Assembly: GCA_900473685.1 (NCBI GenBank)
Contig: UCNE01000002.1
Coordinates: forward strand, 337,963 to 401,962
Direction of reading: 5' to 3'
DNA from: Hyphomicrobiales bacterium
Lineage (GTDB): Bacteria; Pseudomonadota; Alphaproteobacteria; Rhizobiales; Rhizobiaceae
Length of the DNA stretch: 64,000 nucleotides
This document shows, one piece after another, positions 1 to 7,404 of this stretch; positions within the stretch are counted from its first letter, which is position 1, and each line of letters opens with the position of its first letter. The notes below the pieces were generated by a model, which was given only the letters and a program-made list of their open reading frames with translations, was not told the origin of the DNA and did not search any database. The position numbers and the translations under genes are program-made.

Positions 1-28
1 CGCTAAGCGACCTGCCTCTTCCTTATAT

Positions 29-67
29 AAAGGGCCGGCCCTGTCTCACAGGGCCGGCCCTTTGCGT
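29..67. terminator. Bidirectional intrinsic terminator
   Basis: A 15-bp perfect inverted repeat (AAAGGGCCGGCCCTG at 29-43 and its complement at 49-63) encloses a 5-nt loop and is followed by TTT on both sides. It lies between whatever gene precedes the window and the minus-strand gene ending at 93, so it can end transcription from both directions. Confidence 0.85.
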
Positions 68-92
68 TTCCCGTCATTTTGGCTGCGATATC

Positions 93-2315
93 TCAGCTCT
101 TTTTCGCCAGCCGGTCGATCGCGTTCTGGGTGGCGGCGCCAAAATCGCCGTCCAGCGGGCCGCTGTAATAACCACGGTCCTTGAGCAGCGCCTGGATCTC
201 CTTGCGGAAGGCGGGCGTAAAGTTGTCCGGGGACGTCTTCAGCTCCTGAAGCTTGGCCGGATCGCCGCCTTCGACGCTTGCTGCAGCCCAGCGCACGGCC
301 TCTTTCGCATCCGCCCTTGTCCCCAATCCCCAGTCATAGAGGCGGCTCAGATTGCCCATGGCATAGGCGCTGCCGGCATTGGAGGCCATTTCATACCAGT
401 TGCGCGCCTGCGCATAGTCCTGCGGCACAGCCTTGCCGTCATCATAGAACCAGCCGAGCAGCGCCATCGAATAGGCGTCGCCGACATTGGCAGCCTTTTC
501 GTACCAGACCTTCGCCTGCGTATAGTCCTGCGCCGTACCGAGACCATTCTGATAGGCCCAGCCGAGCGACGACATGGCATTGGCATCGCCGCCTTCGGCC
601 GCCTTCTGGTACCAGGAGAGCGACTGGTCGAGATCTTTTGCGACACCGTTGCCTTCGCGGTAGAACCAGCCAAGGGTCGCCATGGCATTGGCGTAACCCT
701 GATTGGCAGAGAGTTGGTACCATTTCAGCGATTCCGCATAATCCTGCGGAACGCTGCCATAGCCGTCACGATAGAGCCAGCCGAGCGATGCCTGGGCGTA
801 GGAATTGCCGTTGTTGGCGGCGTGCTCGAACATGTCCTTGCCCTTGTCGACATCGACGGGACCGTCTGTGCCGTAGATCGAGAACCAGGCGAGGTTGGTC
901 AGCCCATACATATTGCCGCCGTCTGCCGCCTTTTGATAATTGCTCCGGGCATCGACGTAATTGCGCCCGGCGTCCTGGGCACGGCCGAGCATGTTGACGA
1001 GCATCATGTCATCGGGGTTTTCGTTGACCGCCTGGGCGCAGGCGGTGAGCGCACGCGCCGAATCGATCTTGAGGAAATTGACGCCGAGGAAGCCGGGCAT
1101 CGATTGCGGTTCGCCGGCCAGCAGATAGCAATCGCGCGAAGCCTGCGTGTCCTTGCCGGTCTGCGAAATGTTCAGCCCCTTCTTTGGCTCGAGCGCCGCA
1201 ATCTGGGTTTCCGCTTCCACCCTGTGCTTGCTGTCAGGATACCGCTCGACGAAACGGGTGAGTGCTGCGCCATCGGTCGACTGCTTGAGCGCCTCCCAGG
1301 CGATTTCATCCGGCGTCACCGTCGTCTGCGCTGCCTCTTCCAGAAGTTTCAGCTTCTTTTCAGCCAGCATCTTGTAGACCGGATCAGTGCCATGCTTGGC
1401 CAAAAACACCTCGATCAGGTCCTTGTCGGCGAGATCGCGGATATTCTGCCAGTCGGCTGCCGCAGCAGACTGGCCGTTCGGCGAGACTTCCTGCGTGTTG
1501 CCGTTATTGGTGATGTTGATGTTCACTTCCTTGATGTTGAGGAAGATCTGCGCACCGCCGAGCGAACCATAGACGAACGGCTCCTGTTCGCGATTGGTCG
1601 CCGTCACCACATCATCACGGACCTTGCCGAGCGCGATGCGCACATCGACGCCGGGTTCGGTCAGATATTTCGACAATGCCGTCGCAAACGGGCTGTTCTT
1701 GCCCTCACCGTCCATCGCCACCGTACCGGCCTTCGAGGCGAAGGCGACCAGCAGGTCGGCCGATTCGGGCTCGACACGCGCCAGACCGCGGCTGACGGCG
1801 CGGGTGGAGATCGAGCGGCTCATCGATTGCTCGAAGGGATTGTTGCGGCAGGCATCGAGAATGACCAGTTTCAGGCGCGTGGCGCCTTCCAGCGAGCGCT
1901 GTACGCGATCGAGCGGGATTGCCTCGTCTTCGACATCCTTGTCGGTCTTCAGACTGACGTCGACCGGAAGCAGAAAGTTCTCGCCGTTCATCTCCATGCC
2001 ATGGCCGGAATAATAGATGATGGCGACGTCAGCGCCGGCGGCAGTGTCCTCGAAATCGCGCAGTGCACGAACCATCGAGGCCCGGTCGAGATCGTGAACG
2101 GCCGTCACCGTATCGAAACCGGCCTCCTCGAACGAGGTCTTCATCAGCTCGACATCGTTGGCCGGATTGTTCAGCTGCGATGTGGCCTCGTATTTCTCGT
2201 TGCCGATCAAGAGCGCAACGCGTTTTGCCGCTTCGGCAGCCCCGGCCTGAAACACGACAACCGACAGCACCAGAACGAAGATCGGCAGCCAGCCGTGGAC
2301 ATGACGCTTGAACAT
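93..2315 (-). CDS. Secreted caspase-like (peptidase C14) protein with Sel1 repeats and a C-terminal peptidoglycan-binding domain
   Basis: The 740-residue protein starts at the ATG at 2315, behind GGAGGGG; an upstream in-frame ATG at 2360 lacks a ribosome site and would bury the signal peptide. Residues 1-30 form a signal peptide. Residues 31-250 are a caspase/metacaspase p20 fold with the catalytic dyad visible as His105 (YYSGHG) and Cys156 (ILDACRNN). About six Sel1-like repeats (LGWxYxxGxG followed by AxxWYxxAA) fill the second half. The last 40 residues (LLKDRGYYSGPLDGDFG) match PG_binding_1. Known relatives are periplasmic or exported; cleavage of a substrate near the cell wall is inference. 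It stands alone, with a terminator just downstream. Confidence 0.85.
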   Translation of the reverse strand: MFKRHVHGWLPIFVLVLSVVVFQAGAAEAAKRVALLIGNEKYEATSQLNNPANDVELMKTSFEEAGFDTVTAVHDLDRASMVRALRDFEDTAAGADVAIIYYSGHGMEMNGENFLLPVDVSLKTDKDVEDEAIPLDRVQRSLEGATRLKLVILDACRNNPFEQSMSRSISTRAVSRGLARVEPESADLLVAFASKAGTVAMDGEGKNSPFATALSKYLTEPGVDVRIALGKVRDDVVTATNREQEPFVYGSLGGAQIFLNIKEVNINITNNGNTQEVSPNGQSAAAADWQNIRDLADKDLIEVFLAKHGTDPVYKMLAEKKLKLLEEAAQTTVTPDEIAWEALKQSTDGAALTRFVERYPDSKHRVEAETQIAALEPKKGLNISQTGKDTQASRDCYLLAGEPQSMPGFLGVNFLKIDSARALTACAQAVNENPDDMMLVNMLGRAQDAGRNYVDARSNYQKAADGGNMYGLTNLAWFSIYGTDGPVDVDKGKDMFEHAANNGNSYAQASLGWLYRDGYGSVPQDYAESLKWYQLSANQGYANAMATLGWFYREGNGVAKDLDQSLSWYQKAAEGGDANAMSSLGWAYQNGLGTAQDYTQAKVWYEKAANVGDAYSMALLGWFYDDGKAVPQDYAQARNWYEMASNAGSAYAMGNLSRLYDWGLGTRADAKEAVRWAAASVEGGDPAKLQELKTSPDNFTPAFRKEIQALLKDRGYYSGPLDGDFGAATQNAIDRLAKKS

Positions 2316-2645
2316 GATTTTCCCCTCCGCGCTCGCGCAGTCTGCCGGGGTGTAATGCACCCTTTAAAACTGCGCAAACATGATCCCTGTTTCGCCTGGC
2401 TTTTTGCCGCCACCGCGCTTTGCATGAAAGTATTACGTATGGGCTGGTGGGTTTCAATGTCCGGCTTCAGGCTTTTTTAAGCAAGCATGAAAACAGGGCC
2501 GCTTGAACCGCAAGCTCAGTGCAAGGATGGCGATGGAAACTGCTACCATAGCAGCCTGCGGCGTGGCGAAACGCAGTGCGGCCCTGACCCAAAGTTGCAG
2601 CATCCAGCAAAACGGCGCGCCGCCGCAGATTTTCCGGAGTTTCCC
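2316..2645. other. Intergenic region, no gene seen
   Basis: This divergent spacer lies between the caspase-like gene (minus) and the first PilZ-like gene (plus). It must hold both promoters, but I cannot fix either. No convincing small ORF or long hairpin was found. Confidence 0.5.
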
Positions 2646-3002
2646 ATGTCGATGGTGATGCATCTCGCCGAGGCAAAGCCGGGTCAACTGACCACCAGCT
2701 ACAAGCACTATTATATAGAGCGTCCGTGCCGCATCCTTGTGGTCGGGCAGCATCTGAAGACGAAGACGAAATATCAGTGCCTGCTGCGCCATATCTCGAT
2801 CGGCGGCGCCATGGTGGATTTCAACGCCAACATCCTGCTGCCGAAGCACTTCTTCCTGCAGATCGATGGCTTTCAGGAAGAAATCGGCTGCTCGCAGGTC
2901 CATCGGCACCGGAGCGAACTCGGCGTGCGCTTCAACATGCAGCTGGCGCCGGAATTCCTGAGCCGCCTGATCCGCTTGAACTTTACCAGCGGCCTTATCT
3001 GA
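2646..3002 (+). CDS. PilZ-like domain protein (first of a tandem pair)
   Basis: The 118-residue protein begins at the ATG at 2646, preceded by GGAG at about 8 nt. The pattern C-R-I-L followed by CLLRHISIGGAMVDF and a final H-R-x-E-L-G-V-R-F strand resembles PilZ folds, which bind cyclic di-GMP in many proteins. However, the RxxxR motif before the barrel is not clear here. The second PilZ-like protein (3363-3731) shares the layout, including the xxLPKHFFLxIxG/LPQHYYLTIVG strand and the RIGCAEV/EIGCSQV strand. This suggests an old duplication. Cyclic di-GMP binding is unproven. Confidence 0.65.
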   Translation: MSMVMHLAEAKPGQLTTSYKHYYIERPCRILVVGQHLKTKTKYQCLLRHISIGGAMVDFNANILLPKHFFLQIDGFQEEIGCSQVHRHRSELGVRFNMQLAPEFLSRLIRLNFTSGLI

Positions 3003-3362
3003 GAGCCGGCGGCGGATCGTAAAAGTACGCCCCTATTTTCGCCGTGTGGCAATCCAGACAGGGCCACCTACCGTGGCAAGAGAGCCAATCGTCATTACCA
3101 ATCTGGCGGCGCTGAAAGCGCTGGCCACCGGCCGTCAGCTTTGCCGATGCAATGTCCTGATTCGTGACGCCGCGATCGGCAGAATGCGTCAATTTGCACC
3201 CTCGTTAAATTTTTAGGGAATGCTTTCAAAGGATTGCAATATCCCTGACCGATCCTGCCACCATCGCACGCTGCCGTCATGAGGAGGGTGAGAGCGAGGA
3301 ACGCAAACGATGCGGCAAATGTGGATCAATCATCCAGGCCGATCGCTATCGAGAGAGTGACG
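3003..3362. other. Intergenic region between the PilZ-like paralogs
   Basis: The spacer is 360 nt long with an AT-rich patch near 3205-3245 that could hold a promoter for the downstream gene. No coding frame with a credible ribosome site was found. Confidence 0.45.
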
Positions 3363-3731
3363 ATGCAGAACTCGACGATGTATTCGGTGGTCAGCTCCAA
3401 GCTTTACGAGCAGCGTTTTGAACGTTTCAAGATCGGACAGGCCGGCACGTTGATGGCGGTCAAACCGGCCCTTGGCGGCGTCTCGACCCGGACCTGCAAG
3501 ATGACCGAGATTTCGCGCGGTGGCGCAAGCTTCGTCGTCAACACGACGATCGGCCTGCCGCAGCACTATTATCTGACCATCGTCGGCACGAAGAGGCGAA
3601 TCGGCTGCGCTGAAGTCTACCGGCGCGACAACCGCATCCAGGTGCATTTCATCAAGCCGATCGACGAGGAATTCCTGCATCAGATCGTCCGTTACGAGTT
3701 CTTCACCGGTGGCGAACTGAAAAAGCACTAA
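3363..3731 (+). CDS. PilZ-like domain protein (second of a tandem pair)
   Basis: The 122-residue protein starts at the ATG at 3363, after GAGAG. Its core reads R-T-C-K-M-T-E-I-S-R-G-G-A-S-F-V-V, then LPQHYYLTIVG and RRIGCAEVYRR. That is the PilZ barrel layout with D/N-x-S-x-x-G altered to E-I-S-R-G-G. It is similar in length and order of strands to its upstream neighbour. A role as a small cyclic di-GMP effector is a family-based guess; the arginine-rich switch motif is weak, so it may be a non-binding PilZ variant. Confidence 0.65.
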   Translation: MQNSTMYSVVSSKLYEQRFERFKIGQAGTLMAVKPALGGVSTRTCKMTEISRGGASFVVNTTIGLPQHYYLTIVGTKRRIGCAEVYRRDNRIQVHFIKPIDEEFLHQIVRYEFFTGGELKKH

Positions 3732-3859
3732 CGGCCGCTGGAATTTGAGCACGTATTGCTATGAGTGAGCATCCTCACGTGATGGATTTGGTTTCCATGA
3801 TAGCGAAACCTCGCTAGTCTTCGCGGCGATTTCATCCATTATCAGGCTCGATCATCCGC

Positions 3860-4981
3860 ATGTCCGCATTTTCCCGATTTACCCCGCTCGTCGCATCGCT
3901 TCCCTCCACCATTCCCTTTGTCGGGCCTGAAGCGATCGAGCGCCAGCGAGGCCGGCCGATCGCAGCAAGAATCGGCGCCAATGAGAGCGGCTTTGGCCCG
4001 GCTCCGTCAGTTCTGTCAGCGATGACGGCGGCGGCGGCAGGGGTCTGGCAATACAACGATCCGGAAAATTTCGAGCTGAAGAGTGCGCTTGCCGCCCATC
4101 TCGGCACCAAGGCAGAGAATATTGCCATCGGCGAAGGCATCGACGGGCTGCTCGGGCAGATCGTTCGCATGGTCATCGAACCCGGCATGCCGGTGGTTAC
4201 CTCGCTGGGCGGCTACCCGACATTCAACTTTCACGTCGCGGGGCATGGCGGCCGGTTGGTGACGGTTCCCTACGTCAACGACCGCGAGGATCTCGACGGG
4301 CTGCTCGCAGCGGTCAAACGCGAAGACGCCGCGCTGGTCTACTTCGCCAATCCCGACAATCCGATGGGCAGCTGGTGGGATGCCGGCAGCGTCATCGCCT
4401 TCGCGAAAGCATTGCCAGAGACATGCCTTCTCATCCTCGACGAGGCCTATGGCGAAACCGCCCCGGCAGGCACCATTCCCTCGATCGCCGCATTGATCGA
4501 CATGCCGAACGTCATTCGTACCCGGACCTTCTCCAAGGCTTACGGGTTGGCGGGCGCCCGCGTCGGCTATGTCATCGGCACGCCGGGAACGGCGCAGGCC
4601 TTCGACAAGATCCGCAATCATTTCGGTATGAACAGGGTCGGCACGGCCGCGGCTGTGGCAGCGCTGGCGGACAAGGACTATCTGGCGGAGGTTCTGGAAA
4701 GGATCGCCGCTTCACGCAGCAGGATCGCAGAAATCGCTGGTGACAACGGATTGAAACCCCTGCTCTCAGCGACAAATTTCGTGGCGATCGATTGCGGCAG
4801 CGATGCCGTGTTTGCGCGGGCGATCGTCGACCGGCTGATGGCCGACCACGGCATTTTCATCCGTATGCCGGGCGTTGCACCCTTGAACCGTTGTATCCGG
4901 ATCAGTACCGGACCGGAGGCCGACATGGCGCTTCTGGAAGAAGCCTTGCCAAAAGTTCTGGAATCGCTCGGCAGGCCGTAA
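3860..4981 (+). CDS. PLP-dependent aminotransferase, HisC-like
   Basis: The 373-residue protein is a fold-type I aminotransferase of the histidinol-phosphate/aromatic amino acid class. The PLP-binding lysine is Lys226 in TFSKAYGLAGAR. Asp194 (LILDEAY) contacts the pyridine nitrogen and Asn167 (NPDNPMG) the ring oxygen. The N-terminal G-A-N-E-S-G-F-G-P-A-P segment is the substrate-closing region typical of HisC. It stands alone, away from other histidine genes, so the physiological substrate is uncertain: histidinol phosphate, an aromatic amino acid, or another amine. Confidence 0.85.
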   Translation: MSAFSRFTPLVASLPSTIPFVGPEAIERQRGRPIAARIGANESGFGPAPSVLSAMTAAAAGVWQYNDPENFELKSALAAHLGTKAENIAIGEGIDGLLGQIVRMVIEPGMPVVTSLGGYPTFNFHVAGHGGRLVTVPYVNDREDLDGLLAAVKREDAALVYFANPDNPMGSWWDAGSVIAFAKALPETCLLILDEAYGETAPAGTIPSIAALIDMPNVIRTRTFSKAYGLAGARVGYVIGTPGTAQAFDKIRNHFGMNRVGTAAAVAALADKDYLAEVLERIAASRSRIAEIAGDNGLKPLLSATNFVAIDCGSDAVFARAIVDRLMADHGIFIRMPGVAPLNRCIRISTGPEADMALLEEALPKVLESLGRP

Positions 4982-5042
4982 AAACCGCGCCCCATCTTCG
5001 GAGGTCTCGGTCTCTACCGCTTGTCGTCGATGCGATCCTGTA

Positions 5043-5309
5043 TCAATGCATTGTCATCCATTCGCGGGCGGCGCGCAGGGCCGTGGCGAGGTCGGTCTTG
5101 TTCATGGTCATCGCCAGATCGGCACGCAGCGCTGCTGCACGGTCAGATCCCTTGATGGCCGCAATGTTCAGCCATTTGTGCGCGGCGACGAGATCGACAT
5201 CGCAACCACGTCCGGTTGCATACATCAAACCCATTTCGCAGAAGACGTCCGCGCGGTTTTCGCCACCCATCGTGGCATCCGAAGCATTCTGAATGTCAAA
5301 GCGTGCCAT
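5043..5309 (-). CDS. Small Sel1-repeat protein
   Basis: The 88-residue protein has one clear Sel1-like repeat (MGLMYATGRGCDVDLVAAHKWLNIAA). No signal peptide is evident, so it is probably cytoplasmic. The start at 5309 is supported by an upstream AGGGACAGAG. It converges with the aminotransferase gene, leaving about 60 nt. Single-repeat proteins of this kind act as small protein-binding adaptors; no partner is visible here. Confidence 0.75.
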   Translation of the reverse strand: MARFDIQNASDATMGGENRADVFCEMGLMYATGRGCDVDLVAAHKWLNIAAIKGSDRAAALRADLAMTMNKTDLATALRAAREWMTMH

Positions 5310-5843
5310 TGTCTCTGTCCCTGTTTACCTGGTTTGTTACGTCGGTAGTCCCTGTTTTATCTGCCTTTTTGAGGCTCCCTTAAGGGGCCGCCGTCTTGTG
5401 TGGCTTTGGCCCCTCGAAGGATGTCGGCGGGGTGTTTTTCCCTGCTCGTCTTATGGGTCTGAATATGCAGCAGCGGTTTCAATACACGCTTAAAATGCAT
5501 GATTAATGTGAGACAAACAAAGTTCAAACGATTGGTAAACTTGGGTTTTTGTTAAACATCGGACCGACCGGAATTGCTGGCTTTTGCCTCAATCTTTACG
5601 GAAAATTCAGACGCCGATTTCAACCAATCGCTAACCACGCAAAACGGTCGCCTGTTTTGGCTTGCGGGAAAAGGCAGCCCGGCACGCTGTTTTTTTGCGG
5701 GAAATTTTCACCGCAAACCGTCCGCGCGCATATTTACGTTTACGTCCGCGTAAGTTATTTTTCGTGCCTTGAGCGGTGAGGAGACCTGCTCTGGCAACAT
5801 TTCGTCTGAAACCAGCAGTGTTCGGCGAATCTACGGGAGGGAC
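5310..5843. other. Long AT-richer intergenic region
   Basis: This 534-nt divergent spacer has markedly lower GC than its neighbours. It contains the dyad at 5734-5753 listed separately. I found no ORF with a ribosome site and no terminator-like hairpin. A small RNA cannot be ruled out by eye. Confidence 0.5.
5734..5753. promoter_or_regulatory. Candidate regulator site, dyad TTACG-N10-CGTAA
   Basis: An inverted repeat TTACG/CGTAA spaced by 10 nt has the core ACGTTTACGT. It lies about 90 nt before the DUF2147 gene. Over 21 positions it matches, with 4 differences, a site upstream of the ETF-QO gene (20569-20588). The arrangement resembles MerR-family (LiuR-like) operators, but the regulator is not identified. 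Confidence 0.5.
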
Positions 5844-6188
5844 ATGATGATTCGTGCATTGATACTCGCTGCCGCCATGACGATGGCAACGGCAGCCGCA
5901 GGCTTCGCCGCCGAACCGATCGTCGGCAACTGGAAGACCGCCAGCGGCGAGACCGCCGTCATCGCGTCCTGCGGTGGCAGCTATTGCATCACGTTGAAGA
6001 CGGGCAAACATGCCGGCAAGCGCATCGGCAGCATGAGCGGCAATGGCAATAGCTATTCCGGCGAAATCACCGACCCCGCCAACGACAAGACCTATAGTGG
6101 CAATGCGTCGATCAGCGGCGCCTCGCTGAAAATGCAGGGCTGCGTTCTCAAGGTTCTCTGCAAGTCGCAGACCTGGACACGGATGTAA
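5844..6188 (+). CDS. Secreted DUF2147 family protein
   Basis: This small protein of about 114 residues has a signal peptide (residues 1-20, ending GFAAEP). It then shows the DUF2147 pattern: I-V-G-N-W-K-T, SCGGSYCITL, and a C-terminal L-K-V-L-C-K-S-Q-T-W-T-R strand. Four cysteines could form disulfides in the periplasm. Two adjacent ATGs (5844 and 5847) follow GGGAGG; the second has better spacing. Biochemical function of the family is unknown. Confidence 0.8.
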   Translation: MMIRALILAAAMTMATAAAGFAAEPIVGNWKTASGETAVIASCGGSYCITLKTGKHAGKRIGSMSGNGNSYSGEITDPANDKTYSGNASISGASLKMQGCVLKVLCKSQTWTRM

Positions 6189-6540
6189 TCAAGCCTGGCA
6201 TCTGGCGGCCACGCCGGATGCTGTCGCTGATCTTCAGCGCGCCGTCGCGTTCGGCGCGCTGTCTGGCTGGACAGGATTGTTTCAGCTGCCTGCCTGCGGG
6301 CCTGTATTTTCATAGCCCCCCATTCATCAAATCTTTCTGAACGGCAACCCGGCGCTCCAATCCGCTCTTTTGAGGCCGGGTAAGCGGTTGGACGGCTTTC
6401 TACGCCCTTGAGCTGTTCAAAATGCCGCGAAGATGAACGGGAGATGAACCGAGGTCTCAGGAAGAGTTCAGTTTGCCTGTGCGAAAACGGCATCATCGAG
6501 TTGAACCCCGATCGACACACCAGATCAAACGGACAAAGCC
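6189..6540. other. Intergenic region with a 10-bp hairpin
   Basis: A perfect inverted repeat CAGCGCGCCG (6235-6244) and CGGCGCGCTG (6252-6261) lies about 50 nt after the DUF2147 stop. It has no T tract, so it is at most a weak terminator or an RNA-stabilising end. The rest shows no gene. Confidence 0.5.
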
Positions 6541-6714
6541 ATGGACATTCTCGCCCGCCGCCTCACCATCATCAGCATGCTTATGGTCGTTTTCGCTTTG
6601 ACGCTCGCCGCTGCTGTCAGCGCCGATAGCCAGCGCCGCCGTCACAACTATGCCGGCTCGATTGCCGACTGCACCGTGCACACCACGAAGTTCTGCGAAC
6701 AAGCCAAGCTCTAA
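6541..6714 (+). CDS. Small secreted peptide, unknown function
   Basis: The ORF encodes 57 residues. A basic N-terminus and a hydrophobic stretch (residues 10-27, ending AVSADS) look like a signal peptide. The mature part is about 30 residues, rich in Arg/His, with two cysteines (DCTVHTTKFC). Its ribosome site is weak. The next small gene starts 10 nt after its stop, so the two are probably cotranscribed. I do not recognise the family. Confidence 0.5.
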   Translation: MDILARRLTIISMLMVVFALTLAAAVSADSQRRRHNYAGSIADCTVHTTKFCEQAKL

Positions 6715-6724
6715 GGATCAGACG

Positions 6725-6898
6725 ATGTTCTCCCTCACCCATTCCGCAACCATCGCACTGCGCATGCTGACGCTCGCAGCCCTTTTGATGGCTCCGGTGG
6801 GTGCGCTCGCCTACAGCAAGGCCTCCGGCCTTGGTATCGGCAAGCAGGGAGCCGGCCTTGTCCTGTTCGTCACGCTGCAGCGCCAGTCGATGATCTGA
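6725..6898 (+). CDS. Small secreted or membrane peptide, unknown function
   Basis: The ORF encodes 57 residues, starting at the ATG at 6725 with AAGGA at about 8 nt. Residues 8-29 are hydrophobic with an A-L-A-Y cleavage-like site. The remainder contains Gly-rich G-L-G-I-G-K-Q-G-A-G. It follows the preceding small gene by 10 nt, pointing to an operon of two exported peptides. Function unknown. Confidence 0.45.
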   Translation: MFSLTHSATIALRMLTLAALLMAPVGALAYSKASGLGIGKQGAGLVLFVTLQRQSMI

Positions 6899-6922
6899 GG
6901 CTGCAGGCCTGACGGACCGCCC

Positions 6923-6953
6923 GGTGCACTTGCAGACTTAGGGTGCACTTGCA
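6923..6953. promoter_or_regulatory. Twelve-bp direct repeat upstream of ynfA
   Basis: GGTGCACTTGCA occurs at 6923-6934 and again at 6942-6953, a 19-nt period. Each copy is itself nearly an inverted repeat (GTGCA-CT-TGCAC in the second copy). It sits about 50 nt upstream of ynfA, over a TTGCAC that could serve as a -35 element. It is probably an operator; the regulator is unknown. Confidence 0.4.
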
Positions 6954-7000
6954 CATTTAATTCGACTGCCTTCCTATATCCAGCCACAGGAAGGAACCCC

Positions 7001-7327
7001 ATGCCCATCTCTGCATTCGCCGTCTATGCCCTTGCCGCTCTTGCGGAAATTGCCGGCTGTTTCGCTTTCTGGGCGTGGATGAAGCTCGACAAGCCAATCT
7101 GGTGGCTCATACCCGGCATGGCAAGCCTTGCCCTGTTCGCCTGGCTTCTCACTCTCATCGAAACAGCGGCAGCCGGACGCGCCTATGCCGCTTATGGCGG
7201 CATTTACATTGCTGCATCGCTTGCCTGGCTGTGGATCGTCGAGGGTGTCCGGCCTGATCGATGGGATGCGACCGGCGTCGTGCTCGCCTTTGCCGGCACC
7301 GCCATCATCCTTGGCGGGCCGCGCTGA
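7001..7327 (+). CDS. ynfA: YnfA family small membrane protein (UPF0060)
   Basis: The protein has 108 residues and four predicted membrane helices. It carries the family hallmarks [29 protein letters not shown] and a G-V-R-P-D-R-W-D loop. YnfA proteins resemble small multidrug-resistance exporters; some reports tie them to resistance to dyes or antiseptics, but the natural substrate is unclear. The ATG at 7001 follows AGGAAGG. Confidence 0.9.
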   Translation: MPISAFAVYALAALAEIAGCFAFWAWMKLDKPIWWLIPGMASLALFAWLLTLIETAAAGRAYAAYGGIYIAASLAWLWIVEGVRPDRWDATGVVLAFAGTAIILGGPR

Positions 7328-7371
7328 ACAGCTTTTCCCGGAGCGGTCTCTGCGTATTCCGCACTTGTCGT

Positions 7372-7399
7372 TTGCTTGTAAAAAACAGCATCCTATAAT
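7372..7399 (+). promoter_or_regulatory. Promoter of AMP nucleosidase gene
   Basis: TTGCTT (7372-7377), a 16-nt spacer and a perfect TATAAT (7394-7399) lie so close to the ATG at 7405 that transcription should begin at or next to the start codon. No ribosome site lies between. This implies a leaderless mRNA. Confidence 0.6.
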
Positions 7400-7404
7400 G
7401 CTGC

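Noticed and set aside
714..2480. A 588-residue plus-strand ORF opposite the caspase-like gene
   Set aside because: It is a high-GC shadow frame of a gene with clear domains; its translation lacks any family pattern and no ribosome site precedes it.
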